From positions 62,001-126,000 of the forward strand of contig CANTFL010000298.1 of the NCBI GenBank assembly GCA_947650285.1: a stretch of DNA of 64,000 nucleotides, written 5' to 3'. Under the pieces are notes generated by a model, which was not told the origin of the DNA, made no database searches, and was given only the letters and a program-made list of their open reading frames with translations. The number at the start of each line of letters is the position of its first letter. Positions within the stretch are counted from its first letter, which is position 1. A program made the translations under genes and the position numbers. The DNA comes from Hyaloperonospora brassicae. Its lineage: Eukaryota > Oomycota > Peronosporomycetes > Peronosporales > Peronosporaceae. Of the stretch, positions 22,380 through 33,200 are shown piece after piece.

Positions 22380-23760
22380 CTTTGGTAAATAAAACTCAAG
22401 ATATGGTGTGCCACGACCCACCGACTGTCTGATCTCTCGATATAGGTGTACGTCTTAATATTAACTTGGTTCCTGGAAACCAATACTGCATTACACGGCA
22501 GTGGCCTATACCGAAGAAACATTGTGACAACATTGACGGCTTCTTTCGGTCTAAGCACGCGGCAGGAATGGTACGTGCGAGCAATACCTTCCATTCCCCA
22601 CCTACACTCTGTGTCAAATATCTATAAGGGAAGTGGCGTATTGTTCATGCTTACAATAGGCTTAATGCGGCCACCATACCAGCTCAGACAACAATTCCGA
22701 GGCAGGATGTTCTTCAGAACAATATGGTGGGATGTACAATGTACAGTGCGCTCTACTTGGTCACTGGTAACTGCTCATGCGAGAAGTCGATATTCCGCTG
22801 ACAGCGGTCAGCACTCCGAGAGGTATGCTCTGGAAGTGGCTAGTTTTGCCGCAAGGGTTATTAAATGCCCCGGCTACATTCAATCGACTTGTGATATAAT
22901 TGATCAGACATCACCGATGATATGCACAGACGCACTGTAATGACATCTTTGTTCACAGTCGTGCTATGAACGGCCGGTCATGTGTAGATAATCACATCGA
23001 CCATTAAGGAGCAGTACTCGAGTGCATGCGCACAAACAAGTTGTATGCCAACGCATCTAAGTGCATCTTTGTACAGAAGAGATTCCTTTTTAGGGTGATA
23101 ATAATTAGGAAGCGTGGCCTTAAAGCGGATCCCGCTACAATAAAAGCCATATTTAATTGGCTGGTTCCAACGAACCAAAAGGACCTACGTAAGTTGCTTG
23201 GCCTTGCCAATCACTTCTAAAGTACAGTGCGAATTGCGCATACATGGCCGGCCATTATCGAATCTCCATAAAAAGGATGTGGAATGGTGCTGGACTAGGA
23301 CCGAGCTTGGTATATTCAATCTGTTCAAGATATTATCTTTCAAGCACCAATCTTGGCTTTGCCCGATCCTGATCATCCTTCTAGTGTCGCATGTGACGCG
23401 TCTGACTTTGTAATACGCAGTGCTCTGTTGTAAACAGATATTGAGGGACGAAAGCGTTTTATTGCGTTTGAGTCCATACAGCTGAAAGCTGCTGAAAAGA
23501 ATTTCTCTGTTCATGACAAAGAGCTACTTGCAAAGAAGTATGCTCTAGTCAAATTTAGAGTTCATCTGCTTGGCGCTAAGCCGTTTGTGACCGATACCGA
23601 TCGTGCTTCACTATGCTCTGCGACACAGTCGTCTCAACTCTCTAAGAGAATGGCTCGTCGACTTTTCTCCGAGTATAACTTCGAGGTGAAGTATAAGCCG
23701 GGCAAGCAGAATGCAATAGCTGATGCGATATCAAGAAGGCCTGACTATGAGCTTGCTCAT
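22380..23760 (+). pseudogene. Gypsy RT and RNase H remnant
   Basis: The RT starts with LVPGNQYCITRQWPIPKK (about 22,460). The active-site loop reads CNDIFVHS (about 22,938) where related copies have YFDDVFVHS, so one catalytic Asp is lost. TNKLYANASKCIF and RKLLGLANHF follow. RNase H keeps CDASDF (about 23,393) and VHDKELLAKKYAL (about 23,512), then YNFEVKYKPGKQNAIADAIS marks its end. Many frame changes. Confidence 0.8.
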
Positions 23761-23879
23761 GTTACGACGCTGTCATCATCGGTCACTGACCTTATTCGTT
23801 CGACATCTGCCAAAGCCGAACATTGTGTAGCTCTTCTACGTGCTCTAGGGAGCGAGGAGTTTAAGGACTTAGACATAGA

Positions 23880-24690
23880 ATTGTCGGCACGATTACGTGC
23901 GAGGATACATCGATATTATATCCATCAAGGAATGTTGTGCTACATCAAGAATACTGAGGATGCTCCTCGTATCGTTGTCCCTCATGATGAAAAGTTGAAG
24001 TATCAGATCATCTTTGAGGCACATGATGCTGGGTTGAGTGGTCACCTCGGTCGTGAGAAAATTTATGTCGCAGTTAGTACACATTTTTGGTGGACCAAAC
24101 AACACAAACGGGTCAGCATTTATAAGCGTACGTGGTAACGTGTCAGCGGGTGAAACCCTCAAGTCACGCAACAGCTCCGCTAGCTAGTTTTATTGTATCC
24201 AAAGGGTGTTAAGAGGCATAGCATAGGTTTCTTGTTCGTTTTACCTATCGACTTGTATGTCAATACGGGATTTGTGGTCTCTAATGACTGTTTAAGTAAG
24301 ATGGCCCATTTGGGGGCCGTTCCGGACTCTATCAATCGTGAAGGTATAGATACGCTATTTATTGATCATATGCTCCGACAACACAGCTTGCCGTTGGCAA
24401 ATATCTCAGATTTAGATCCTCGCGTTACTTGACAGAATTGGAATTATATATTCAAGGAGCTCGGCACACGATTGGAAATGTTCACAGTGGATCATATGCA
24501 AAAAATGGTCAAACCGAGCAATATGATCGCGTTATCGGCGACATATTACGGAGCGTTTTTGCTGATAAACCAAAAAGATGGAGCTCGATGCTCCCGGTCG
24601 TTATGTTTGCGTTAAATAACTCCGTGCACGCCTTCACCGGCTACACACCGTTCTACGTGAACGGTCTCACGAACCCTCGCGTTCTTTAAC
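23880..24690 (+). pseudogene. Gypsy integrase remnant
   Basis: The HHCC-side segment EAHDAGLSGHLGREKIYVAV lies at about 24,019. The core has SKMAHLGAVPDSI (about 24,296), SDLDPR for the usual SDRDPR (about 24,407), and a decayed NGQTE-Q segment at 24,505. It ends with NNSVHAFTGYTPFYVNGL at 24,617. Frameshifted twice. Confidence 0.75.
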
Positions 24691-25329
24691 GCTACCACTA
24701 AGTGGTTCAGGGATTCGTGGGGGATAAGTTGATGACCGGCTTACTAATGTCGTCCCTGATACCAATCAAAACCGGGTAACCGATTTTCTTTCGCAATGCA
24801 ATTGAATCTAGTCCGTCACGTGAGTGACGCACTGGCTGATAGCCAATACAAGCAGAAGGAGCAAGCTGATGCGAAAGACAGAGGTTGTATGATACGTTAT
24901 GAGGTCGGAAAAAAGTATTAACTAATGATAAAAACCTGCCTACACATTTAGTGTCCGCTATATTCAACAAAAGTTGCTTCTGTGCTCATCAAGCCGTTCA
25001 TGATTGTGGCTTAGAAGAGTCTTGCGTGTACGCTCAACCATCCGCGCAAGCTGCGAACACGCCCTGTAATCTACGTTAACTTACGTAAGTTATATCGGAG
25101 TCCGTCCCACGTGTACTTAAATGCGCTTGCGCCACTACATTTGTCATTGCCATCGGTTGCTGAATACGAACCATGATCTCAAGCTGAGCGTCGATGCGGA
25201 CTTGAACCAACTCCAACACCTGGAGGCGGGTTTGCGATTCATTAAGCAAGCTCTAGGTCTTAACGAAGGTCTCGCGCCGACAATTTATTTGAGAAGCAGC
25301 TTCTCATGCTCCTCCCTTGGTACACCGAC

Positions 25330-25470
25330 CAGAAACCACGCAGCTCGATGAGCAAGATAATCGCCAGTTTTTTATGAATAGAGCCCTACAACGACGTCGT
25401 CTTAAGATTCAATACCGATAGCTATTGAAGTGGCGTGGGTACCCGGAGTCAATAAACTCGTGGGACTAGG
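25330..25470 (+). pseudogene. Gypsy chromodomain remnant
   Basis: The translation RALQRRRLKIQYR, one stop, then LLKWRGYPESINSWD matches the beta-sheet and W-W core of a chromodomain (L-KW-GYP--NSWE). It places the element among chromoviruses, which target chromatin. Confidence 0.7.
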
Positions 25471-25480
25471 ATATATGCCT

Positions 25481-26026
25481 TTTGCAGGATCTCCTCTACG
25501 TCGGGGATGTCTTTAAATATTGTGGAAACGGTCATATAGCGACCGAGATCGTTTTTCACCCGTATTAGTGTATGGAAGCGAGTTGCGCTCCGCTGAACCA
25601 GAACCCGTGGCTACCGTTGTAGCTCGAAGCATATCGGGTGCGAGTAAGCCACTGGTCCCTGTACTTAAGTTTGGCATAGTTTAGCGAATCTTTTGATCAA
25701 GACGAACATCTGTCACGCTGGCACTCGAAATTAGATCCACCAGGCTGCTGAGGTGGCAAGTTCGATGCACCCCGCGCATGAACGCGTTATTCTGATCATC
25801 CTGATATTCGCCAGAAGCCAAAAATTAGATATATATCCCAAATCTATAATACAGAAGTATCTATTGCCTAACTCGAAAGGCGTGTCATATATTAAAAATG
25901 GGTGATTTTGAAACGCCATAAGTATCGAACGCAAAGTGCCTGTCGCCTAGATACTTCTTCTAATTCAAGCTTCTGGCAATGCCCCACTTTGACGGTTAAT
26001 GGCCAGTCTTTTGTCACATACATTCT
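25481..26026. other. unassigned flank, probably 3' end of decayed Gypsy
   Basis: No gene or motif recognised. Its last bases, TTCT (26,023-26,026), are repeated after the 3' LTR of the following element. Confidence 0.4.
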
Positions 26027-27808
26027 TGTGGTGAAGTCACTCATCAAATTTTGTACGAGGATCGGTGGCTACACATTTGGGACGCCACTTACTGGTGGAA
26101 AAAGAGGCCATGGGACTTGGCGATCCAATAAGGAAACAGGATCGGCGATCCGATCCAACTGTCGTCAGAATGATGGGTATGGAACGATCTGAGACGGGGT
26201 GATCCGGGACAAGACGACAGTTAGGACGATTTCCATGGAGTGATCTGGGACAAGGATCTGAGATCGGGCGATGTGATGTGACTATGTGACGAAGGTGTAA
26301 CATCCTGCAGACCGGTGACACTCTCTACGGGTCTCCCAAAGGGAGTACTGATTTAGGTTAATTATGGACCGATCTGGAAGTGGGGTTGTTTGTGGGGGTC
26401 CGTGGGACCGTTGTGAGAATTGTGGATGGTCCCATTGTGCGGATAAACCGTTGAGTATAGTATCGGAGTATGCACAATGAACGGAAAAGGCATATAGGGC
26501 CGGATCGCACTGTGTCGATCCTCAACGATCTCGAATTGGACATCAGATCGGTCATGTTCCCTGCTGGTTATGGATATATCGATGATGGAGCTATTGTATG
26601 ATGATGTACATGCTTGTTGGAGATCCATGAGTGATGTCCCAAAAGTTCAGACCGAAAGAGCCAGTGGAAGCCGGTCGAATTGACGTCGCAAAATGGATTT
26701 AGACACGTTCCACATCTTGGATACTATTTTGGACTTTTCGGTACCAAAATTGGGTATTTGGTACCATATTTGGAATTTAGTCCTTTTTTGGTGTCTAGGT
26801 GCGATATCGGGAGTATTGGCGCTATCTTTGGAGTACAGGTCACGAAATTTCGACACGTGTTCAAGGGGGCGGTCAAGATTAAAGGTGATATCGACTTGGA
26901 GAGTGACCTACGGTTGGGAATAGGCTTAATGATAGGTCGGATATTAATTTGGTTGGTTAATAAACAGACTTGAACTCTACTTCTTCTGCTCACGACGCAC
27001 GTTCTCCTCCCCTCTTCTCCGGGCAAGATTGATTTGGCTTCCCCGGCGGGTCAAGGCACGCGTGTTACAGGGACACAGAAGACCGATCTTGGATTGTTGG
27101 CCAAGATCGAGAAGAGCGATCTCGGGATATCTGGCCCGGATCGATCAAGTACTCACACTCAACTCAACTGCTAGGGTAGCAGCCACACAACAAAGGAAAA
27201 GGAAAAGGATTTTGGACACAAGATCGCGAGACGGCTCAAGTGGTCAGAAGATCTGGACAAGGCGTTCAAGACAAGACCGAGCGAGATCGAAGCGATCTAC
27301 TGGACATATCGGCGTGTTTCATTTTGGCGAAACCAAGAACCGATCTGCCCATATTGCGCACTTCCGGCAAGATCGGCCGATCCCGAGACCAGATCGGACC
27401 GATCCCAACGCAAGATCGACGCAAGACTATTATTTGCTGAGTGAAGATTTCCGCACAGCGAAGACCCCGATCCCGAAGACGAATCGAGATCGGTGTGATT
27501 CAAGATCGAGATCGCGACATCTCCAAATAGAGATCGCCGCGACTCAAGATCAGGATCGCAGAACCCCGTTCGTGGTGTGAAGATTTCCGCACCGGAAGCG
27601 AACGCTCAACCCCAAACCCTCAGCGAGATCGACATCTCCCAAGGCCATTACGAAGAGCTCAAGCCAGCCCAACCGACGGGTACACAAGGTGAGCACAAGG
27701 TTATACAGCAAGGCACGGATCGGAGTACCCCCTCCGTGAGTCGGCAAGTCTGGGCAAGTGGAAGATCGACACTCACTAAAGTAATTTTGTGAGATCGACT
27801 TCACCACA
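26027..27808 (+). repeat. 5' LTR of 14.5-kb Gypsy
   Basis: It runs from TGTGGTGAAGTC to CTTCACCACA. The last 750 bases (after a run of oligo-T/GGTTAATAAACAG near 26,955) are dense in GATC. No coding sense is evident; the roughly 183- and 254-codon frames within the two LTRs differ in length because of the single-base indel. Confidence 0.95.
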
Positions 27809-30280
27809 ATGGTGCGCGTGCCCGGATCTTCTGAGGCCTCTGGATTTCACCGTGAGTCCACTGGCGAAGATGTCAAGATCAAGCAAGAACCTGGGATTGA
27901 AGTGTCAGCGACAGAGGGATCGACGCAGACACGCAGAAACACAAGATCCTCGGATCATCAGAGTTTTGGGAGGGGCTCTGATGAAATGAAAATGAAAGAG
28001 GAAGATCGAGAGATCGATCTGGAAGATAAACCTCAACCCCCTCCTAGGGTCCTTTCGGGGGCCACCGCAGATCGCTCTGCAAAGAGCAATCTGCTGGATG
28101 AAAATCCAAAGGCGAAAGCCAAACCCTACCTCCTCGTTGACAGATCTCCTGACCTCAAGCCGAGGAACACGATCGCGAGATCGACCACATCTGAACGACC
28201 CACGACGAGATCAATGGGATCGGACGTCAAAGATCGCCAAATCGGCAGAACCGTGCAATCGAAGATCGGAGTCAAAGAGGAATACGATGAAACACCAGAT
28301 AAGATCGCGATGCCGAAGACGGAATATAACCCAGTGAAGATCGCGTTCAGAGAGAAGAAGAAGACGAATGAAGCGCGGGAACGTGCGAAATGGCAGTACT
28401 ATTATGGCCATTTGAAGACACTATTCAAGACGGATCCAGTGTTCAAGATATTAAGGCCCAAGTTGATTGGTCCTCTGGATAAGCCGATCTCGGTCCCACC
28501 TCCTGGGACCAACAAAGTCGACGAGATCAATTTGATTTTGCAGATGTTGGACGACATGGGTGTCTGCCCTAACGCTTTTGATGGAGATGAACTGCTGAGT
28601 TGCAGCTTGGAACAGTTGAACAACGCGGCGAATGAGTTTGTGGAGATCATGATTATGCTGGTGGGCAAAGCCAATACTCCTGAAGACAAGATCGAGACAC
28701 CCTCAGACTCGCTCCAGAAACACCCCGCGGGATCGCCCCGCTACGCCTCGGATGACTCCGAGAGCGAGTCAGATGGATCCATCAGCATTCGTCGGATGTC
28801 TCTGGGACCATCGGGTGGTACGTTTCTAAAGAACAAGATCGGCCAAGCCAAGATTGACGCCTTTAAAGGACAAGCCAAGAGCGACATGTTACTGAGATCG
28901 GCCGGTACCCGTACTGGGCTGGACGAGCAAGAAGAAAGCGATCTAAGTCGGCACTTCAATGCAGCCATGAAGAAGTACGAGGCGGATCAACGTACAGCTC
29001 AGCGAATGAATCGACAGCCAAACCACTACCCAGATCGCCGTGCCTTTCTCCAACCCTTGCACGAAAGCCATGACATGCCGGATGTGGAGATGGAATCGGT
29101 GGAGTCGGACACTTACCAGCAGATCCATCATGGGGCGGAATACGACCCAGATGATCTATGGATGCCCGAACCACGGCGCCCTCACGTAGCCGCGACCGGT
29201 GTGACTACCGGAGGGGGGAGCATCACGCAGAGGATCAGAATCTCAGCGATTTCGGAACTGAAAGAATTCTCAGGGAAGGATCGGGAAGAAGATAAAGCAC
29301 GAACCTGGATCGGCAAAGTGAAGTCAGCGTTCATCCGGGACCAAGCACCGGACGAAGAGAGATGTCTGGTTTTCGGTGATCTCATGGTGGGCCCCGCCCG
29401 TTATTGGTACAGACAGCTGAGTAGATCGACGAGATTCAATTGGAAAGAATTGATGGACAGTTTTCTTGTGGAATATGCGGGACACGGGATGTCCGCGAGC
29501 CGGCAATATTACCACGCAAAGAAACGATCGGAGGAAGATCCTTTGCAGTACCTGTATCGGCTTAATGTGATGGGACTGCAGGCGAAGATACCGGTGATGA
29601 CTGGATTGCCAGCTGCGCGCAAAGAACATGTCAACCATTTCATTGACACCTTGGACGACCCCGATCTGTCCAATCAATTGCTACTGCTGAATATAGAAAA
29701 CGCAGACGCCATGCAAAAAACGCTACATGGATATCAACAAGGGAGATCACGTCAAGGGAAAGTGATGATGGGATCGTCCAAGTTCAGACAGAAGGGAACT
29801 CAGGGTCCAGCGCTGTCTAAGCCTGCACGAGCGGTGAGGATGATCCGTACTGAGGACGTCAGCAGCGAGTCAGGATCGGACCCCTACGGATCGGATTCGG
29901 AAGATCGATTGAGATCGGTCCACGTGGCTGCTACTACGGATCGGCACCCATCCCCCAATGACGTTACGGCAAACGCGAGATCGGTCGACCCGAACGTTCG
30001 TCGAGATTACCAAGATCGCAATATGTCATCGAAGCCGTGTACTCATTGCGGATCGACCAAGCATGGAGATCTCGGTTGCTGGAAGAGGCTCACGTGTCAG
30101 AAGTGTGGGCGTAAAGGACACCCCTCTGACAATTGTTTTTTTGTGTGTCGTGCCTGCGGTGAGATGCATGACCCGGGGAAGTGTCCCATGGAGGAGTTCT
30201 ACAACATGATCCGCCAGTGGTACGTCCCAAACAAGCATGCAGGGATGCTGCCAGAGAAGGCCGAGAAGATGTTAAACTAG
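27809..30280 (+). CDS. gag polyprotein, 823 codons
   Basis: Structural protein of the virus-like particle. The first ATG (27,809) lies on the PBS itself, immediately after the LTR; ATG60 (27,986) is an alternative start. Residues 1-240 are charged and probably disordered. About 483-597 is the retrotransposon gag capsid domain (ELKEFSGKDREEDKARTW onward, with FGDLMVGPARYWYRQL). Residues 744-797 hold three zinc knuckles: CX2CX4HX4C twice, then CX2CX3HX4C. At 823 residues it is long for a Gypsy gag. It overlaps pol by 100 bases in the frame expected for -1 frameshifting. Confidence 0.92.
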   Translation: MVRVPGSSEASGFHRESTGEDVKIKQEPGIEVSATEGSTQTRRNTRSSDHQSFGRGSDEMKMKEEDREIDLEDKPQPPPRVLSGATADRSAKSNLLDENPKAKAKPYLLVDRSPDLKPRNTIARSTTSERPTTRSMGSDVKDRQIGRTVQSKIGVKEEYDETPDKIAMPKTEYNPVKIAFREKKKTNEARERAKWQYYYGHLKTLFKTDPVFKILRPKLIGPLDKPISVPPPGTNKVDEINLILQMLDDMGVCPNAFDGDELLSCSLEQLNNAANEFVEIMIMLVGKANTPEDKIETPSDSLQKHPAGSPRYASDDSESESDGSISIRRMSLGPSGGTFLKNKIGQAKIDAFKGQAKSDMLLRSAGTRTGLDEQEESDLSRHFNAAMKKYEADQRTAQRMNRQPNHYPDRRAFLQPLHESHDMPDVEMESVESDTYQQIHHGAEYDPDDLWMPEPRRPHVAATGVTTGGGSITQRIRISAISELKEFSGKDREEDKARTWIGKVKSAFIRDQAPDEERCLVFGDLMVGPARYWYRQLSRSTRFNWKELMDSFLVEYAGHGMSASRQYYHAKKRSEEDPLQYLYRLNVMGLQAKIPVMTGLPAARKEHVNHFIDTLDDPDLSNQLLLLNIENADAMQKTLHGYQQGRSRQGKVMMGSSKFRQKGTQGPALSKPARAVRMIRTEDVSSESGSDPYGSDSEDRLRSVHVAATTDRHPSPNDVTANARSVDPNVRRDYQDRNMSSKPCTHCGSTKHGDLGCWKRLTCQKCGRKGHPSDNCFFVCRACGEMHDPGKCPMEEFYNMIRQWYVPNKHAGMLPEKAEKMLN
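27810..27826 (+). other. primer binding site of 14.5-kb Gypsy
   Basis: TGGTGCGCGTGCCCGGA begins one base after the LTR end and starts with TGG, complementary to a tRNA CCA tail. The related copy at 55,001 extends the complementarity through a T-arm (see findings). The priming tRNA is not identified. Confidence 0.8.
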
Positions 30281-33200
30281 GACGCTCGCCAGGTTTGAAT
30301 CTGGTACGAGCCGAGCGTTCTAAGCTCTGCATTATTGCATACGTGGAGAAAAAGAAGACAGATCGCGAGAGTAAGCAGGATACAGATATGGAAACAAATA
30401 TATCTCGTTCGAAGTCAAAACGTGTTGCTTCCGTGTCCCATCTGAAGCGGATCGATGAGTACTCGCGATCTGAACCCACCATGGAGATCGAGCTCGCTTA
30501 CGGTGAATCTCGCGGATACTGGAAGCACTACTCGCCCGGGAAGTGGTTCAAACAAGCTAAAGCTGTTGGCAAGATCAACAACGCAAAAGCTACTATGTTA
30601 TTTGATTCTGGTGCTGAAGTGTCGATCATTGACACCACCTTTGCTCGTAAGGTCGGTTGTTACATTGACGAAAGTCAACGACAAGAATGTATCGGGATCG
30701 GAGAAACTCCGTATATGACGATGGGACGTACCAAGATCAAAGTAACCCTCGCGGGATCGCTGGTATACTATTTCAATGTGTGGGTAGGCGATCTGGCAGG
30801 GCAAGAAGCGATTCTGGGCATGGACTTTATGGTGCCTGCCGGAGTGCGGCTCGATCTAGCCGATGGCGCGCTATGTCTACCGGAAGAAATCCGTATTCAT
30901 CTCGCAGGACGTCGCCCCGCGTACGGATCGAAGATACAACATATAACGGCGAAGGACCAACACGTGGTGATCCCGGTCGGAGAGTCAAGGGAAGTGAAGG
31001 TCGGGATCGGAGGGGCTAAGATGAAGTTGTGGATCGCTAGAGGACCGGATTGGGTTCCCACTGTGATCTCGGGGTTGGGTAAGACGAAGTACCTGCAGAT
31101 GACCAACATTAGCGACCATGAGATCATACTGCCCACCCACACTATATTAGGCTTGTGGACCGAAGGCGATATGGTACCACGAACTCAAGGTTTCGTGACG
31201 GTCGGATCGGGGAAGTACAAGGAGTGGCAAACTCTGGCGTATGAGGCTACAACGGATCGAGTGAATGAACCCCCAAAAGAACAGATCGGACCACTGGTAG
31301 ATCGCCCTACGTATACCACTCCCAAATGCATCATGAAACGTCAGTCCGACGCGTCAAAGGACATACCTCCAGCGATTTCCATGATAACGCAGCAAGCTGG
31401 CGATGATGAATCGCAAAAGACAGATGTTGGGGTTGCGAGGGAAGTAATGGTCAACGGAGCCGAACTAGCGCGGGTGGATAGCGATCAAGAAATCGGAGCC
31501 CAACAGGCTACGAAGGGAGATCGCGATACAGATCCCGACTGGCTACGTGACAGATCGTCTCTATCGAAGGCCGAACCGACTGATAAACTGCTGAATTTGG
31601 ACCAGCCGGGAGAGACGAAAGAGCCCAAGGAAGAAGCAATGTTAAAGACTGAAGATGCCGAGATCGCGGTAACACCAGTTTACTACCACGAGAGCGGAGA
31701 TTTGTTTGCTGAAGATATCGAGCAGCACATGGCAGTACTACCAGAAATGTCGGCGACTACAGAAGAAGTGACGATTGAAGACATTCAGATCGGAGATCCA
31801 AATGTGCCTCTCACCACGGATCAACAGCGGCTCAGATTGCTGATCTGGAAGAGCCGTCACCTCCTCATGGGTAAAGGTAACGCCCTACCCCCAGCAGCAC
31901 GGGGCGCGATCTGTGATATTGATGTCGGTGGGGCAGCACCGATAGCGCAAAGAGTACGTCCGGTCGCACCTAAATATCGGGAGAAGCTGTCAGATCTTAT
32001 CAAAGGGCTGTTAGCGGCCAAGATCGTTCAGCCATCCACGTCACCTTGGGCGTCTCCGATAGTGGTGATCATCAAGAAGAACGGAGTGGACATTCGCCTT
32101 TGTATAGATTATCGGAGAGTGAATCAGCTGACACGCCTGATGGTGTATCCCATGCCGTTGATCAGCGATCTGCTGGAAGACCTGGATAAAGCCCTATGGT
32201 ACTGTTCGTTAGACATGGCTAGTGGATTCTGGGTCGTAGAAATGACCGAACGAGCAAAATTGATCTCAGCGTTTGTTACGCCGTTTGGTCTTTTCGAGTG
32301 GTTGCGAATGCCTTTTGGGCTTAAGAACGCGCCCCAGATCTACCAACGTCTAGTTGACAATGCGCTGTATGGATATCTCAAGATCGGCCAGAGATCAACC
32401 TCGGAGGGCCCGATCGACGTGTTCAAGGACGGCGAACCTGAGACAGATCGGCGATCTTCTATACTGGGACGCCGATCTTACATCGACGACATCCTCATAC
32501 CAGCCACCTCATGGGAATCTCTGTACGCGAAAGTAGAGCGATTGCTGGAAGCATGTGATAAGTGGAATCTGTCTATCAGTCTCACAAAGAGTTTTTGGGG
32601 GTGCCGTAAAGTCGATTATTTGGGACATCGAGTGTCTGTGGATGGTCTGGAGGCTCAGCCCAAGAACTTGGAGTCGTTGATCAACATCCCGTTCCCTAGC
32701 ACGCTACGAGCTATGCAATCTTTTCTCGGGAGCTTGAACTACTACCGTCGCTTCATTGAGGATTTCGCGTTGTATGCCGCGGTATTGTATGAGTTAAGAG
32801 AATCGGATTTCTTCGAGATCGGCCGATCTCAGCTTGCAGCAGGTGACGAATGGTCGACCGAGGGTCGATGGACGGAGGCCAAGGTTGCTTTCACTATGCT
32901 AAAGGCTAAGATAGCTACAGCTCCCATGCTCAAACACTTCGACCCAGATCGCCCTCCCGTGATCGTGGTCTATGCTAGCAAGTGGGCTGTTTCAGCGGCC
33001 CTGATACAAGAGTACGATGGCGTGTATCATCCGGTGACGTTTACAAGCCGCACGTTGAAGCCAAATGAGCTTAACTACGGAACGGTGGAAAAAGAAGTGC
33101 TGGCGCTACTTCGTGTCTTGGATGTATGCTATACTACGCTTGCCTCGCGGGAGATCACTGTGCTGACCCGACATTCTACGTTAGCGTGGTTGATGCAATC

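Larger units (their letters stand above)
20690..25480 (+). mobile_element. decayed chromodomain Ty3/Gypsy element
   Basis: Gag tail, protease, RT, RNase H, integrase and a C-terminal chromodomain follow in Gypsy order on the plus strand. The protein is clearly related to pol of the young element at 43,713-51,689 (for example RIVHAYNRLNAATIPAQT against RIVHAFNKLNAATVPAQT). It lacks the dense palindromes of that element. Flanking LTRs are not recognisable. Its right side is followed at 26,027 by the 14.5-kb Gypsy insertion. Confidence 0.85.

Noticed and set aside
27029..27580. 183-codon (and, in the 3' LTR, 254-codon) frame inside the LTRs
   Set aside because: It is LTR sequence rich in GATC, altered in length by a one-base indel between the two LTRs, and has no domain. 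Treated as non-coding.
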